64,000 nt of DNA from Ricinus communis (taxonomy: Eukaryota > Streptophyta > Magnoliopsida > Malpighiales > Euphorbiaceae): assembly GCF_019578655.1 (NCBI RefSeq), contig NC_063265.1:4932501-4996500 (forward strand). Direction: 5' to 3'. Below, piece after piece: positions 63,200 to 64,000 of the stretch; within the stretch, counting starts at the first letter, position 1, and every line of letters starts with the position of its first letter. The translations under genes were made by a program, and so were the position numbers. The notes below the pieces were generated by a model, which was given only the letters and a program-made list of their open reading frames with translations, ran no database searches and was not told where the DNA came from.

Positions 63200-64000
63200 T
63201 AAAAACATATTTAAATAGTAACTAAAAGCATCATGCAAATGATAATAATAATAATTGAATGAAAAATTGAAATTGCAAATAAATATTCTCGTGAGCAAAT
63301 CAAATTTTATGCATGACACGTGCGTAAACGATATATGACTTTAACTCACGAATTAGGGCGACCTCCTAGCTCGACTTTAGGTGTCTCGGTAGGAGCGAGC
63401 CGAACAGATCATCAAGACGCTCGGCCGCCGGCCGACTCGCCTCCACGGAGTCCGATCGACGATCCGAACACACCATCGGACTCACAACGACGGCCGATGA
63501 CGATCCCCGCTTTCGATTTTCCGATCCGACACCCTACCATCCGGGAGAAATTTACGGACGATCTCGACCGTCGATTCACAAACGAAGCCCGATCGCCACG
63601 AAACCGGTGCCATCGCGAAGCTTGAGGAGAGTCGGGATACATCCTCCGATCGTCCTCCTCCGCCGGATCTCGCCGGAAAAGCTGAAAACGCCGCCACCAT
63701 TTTCTCTCTCCACCGGATCTTCCGCTTCCCGGCCACCACCGGGCGCCGGCCGCTACTAAAAGAAAGCTCGCCGAGAGAGCCGATCGCCACCCAACTCGGC
63801 CGCCAACAACGGAGAACACGCCGGCCACACGCGATTCCCCGGGCTGGCTGCTGCTGCCGGCCAACAAGACGCCGCCCAACGCCCACGCCGGCGGCCCCGC
63901 GCAACTTCCCTTCTCTCTCTTCCCGACGCTCGCACTCTCTCTCTCCTCCTTTCTTCTTCCCCGACTTCTTTTTCTTTCAATATCGACATTAGGCCCCCGA
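63200..64000 (+). mobile_element. Family A LTR, copy 5, partial (continues beyond window)
   Basis: Starts abruptly inside the LTR at 63200 and runs forward through tgcatgacacgtgcgtaaac, the CpG-rich block and the pyrimidine-rich stretch to the window edge. It shares with copy 4 the same internal deletion of about 400 bp (breakpoint near 63413), marking both as one subfamily or as duplicates of each other. Confidence 0.85.

Larger units (their letters stand above)
61441..64000. repeat. Large palindrome formed by LTR copies 4 and 5
   Basis: 61441-62136 is the reverse complement of 63201-64000, with a spacer of about 1.06 kb (62137-63200). The AT-rich arm segment next to the spacer (62040-62136 against 63201-63290) matches with almost no differences, while the CpG-rich part has scattered short gaps. 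It could be a real inverted duplication or an assembly fold-back. Confidence 0.85.

Overview
The window is nuclear DNA of a flowering plant, most likely a core eudicot. The evidence is AT-rich GT-AG introns, plant-specific gene families (RETICULATA, MIZ1/DUF617, BELL homeodomain) and a dense load of copia, LTR, PIF/Harbinger and hAT elements. Protein similarity suggests a rosid, possibly Malpighiales; that placement is a guess from memory and was not computed.

Gene-rich left part (about 1-23.2 kb). A seven-exon RETICULATA-family chloroplast membrane protein gene (+, 2041-6126) is followed by a decayed Ty1/copia element with both LTRs and a perfect GGAAG target duplication (6924-11504). Next come an intronless MIZ1-like DUF617 gene (+, 12582-13319), a two-exon LC8-type dynein light chain gene (+, 14584-16389) and a seven-exon mitochondrial carrier gene (-, 20120-23146). 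The second exon of the dynein gene and the short exons of the carrier and RETICULATA genes were found by reading splice junctions; each joined CDS closes exactly in frame. As I recall it, RETICULATA, a DUF617 gene and a carrier of this type also lie close together on Arabidopsis chromosome 2, so this block looks like conserved microsynteny.

Repeat-dominated middle (about 23.3-42.5 kb). This AT-rich DNA holds a 2.9 kb LTR copy without an internal region (25061-27960), long microsatellites, diverged tandem repeats, a Tourist-like fold-back and a 6.3 kb PIF/Harbinger element (34443-40786). The Harbinger element has a broken transposase (+) and a broken Myb-like ORF1 (-) that is split by a second LTR copy (36961-39777).

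BELL gene (42585-48747, minus). A complete four-exon PENNYWISE-like (BLH9-type) homeodomain gene with a 3.8 kb first intron.

Right part (about 49-64 kb). A long inverted-repeat element carries an unrelated solo LTR (52467-54768, TSD CAAAG) in its right arm. A hAT transposon (left end at 55060) carries a GATC-dense subterminal region and a transposase gene interrupted by a third LTR copy (56050-58809, TSD GTGTA). The 5' side of the hAT gene is cut by a fourth, inverted LTR copy that runs straight into a fifth. The last two form a large palindrome reaching the window edge.

There is no operon or obvious new molecular system. The host genes are independent housekeeping or developmental genes. 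The most notable signals are structural: repeated insertion of one long LTR family into other transposons, the terminal palindrome, the GATC-rich hAT end, and decay of the transposons mainly by C-to-T/G-to-A changes.
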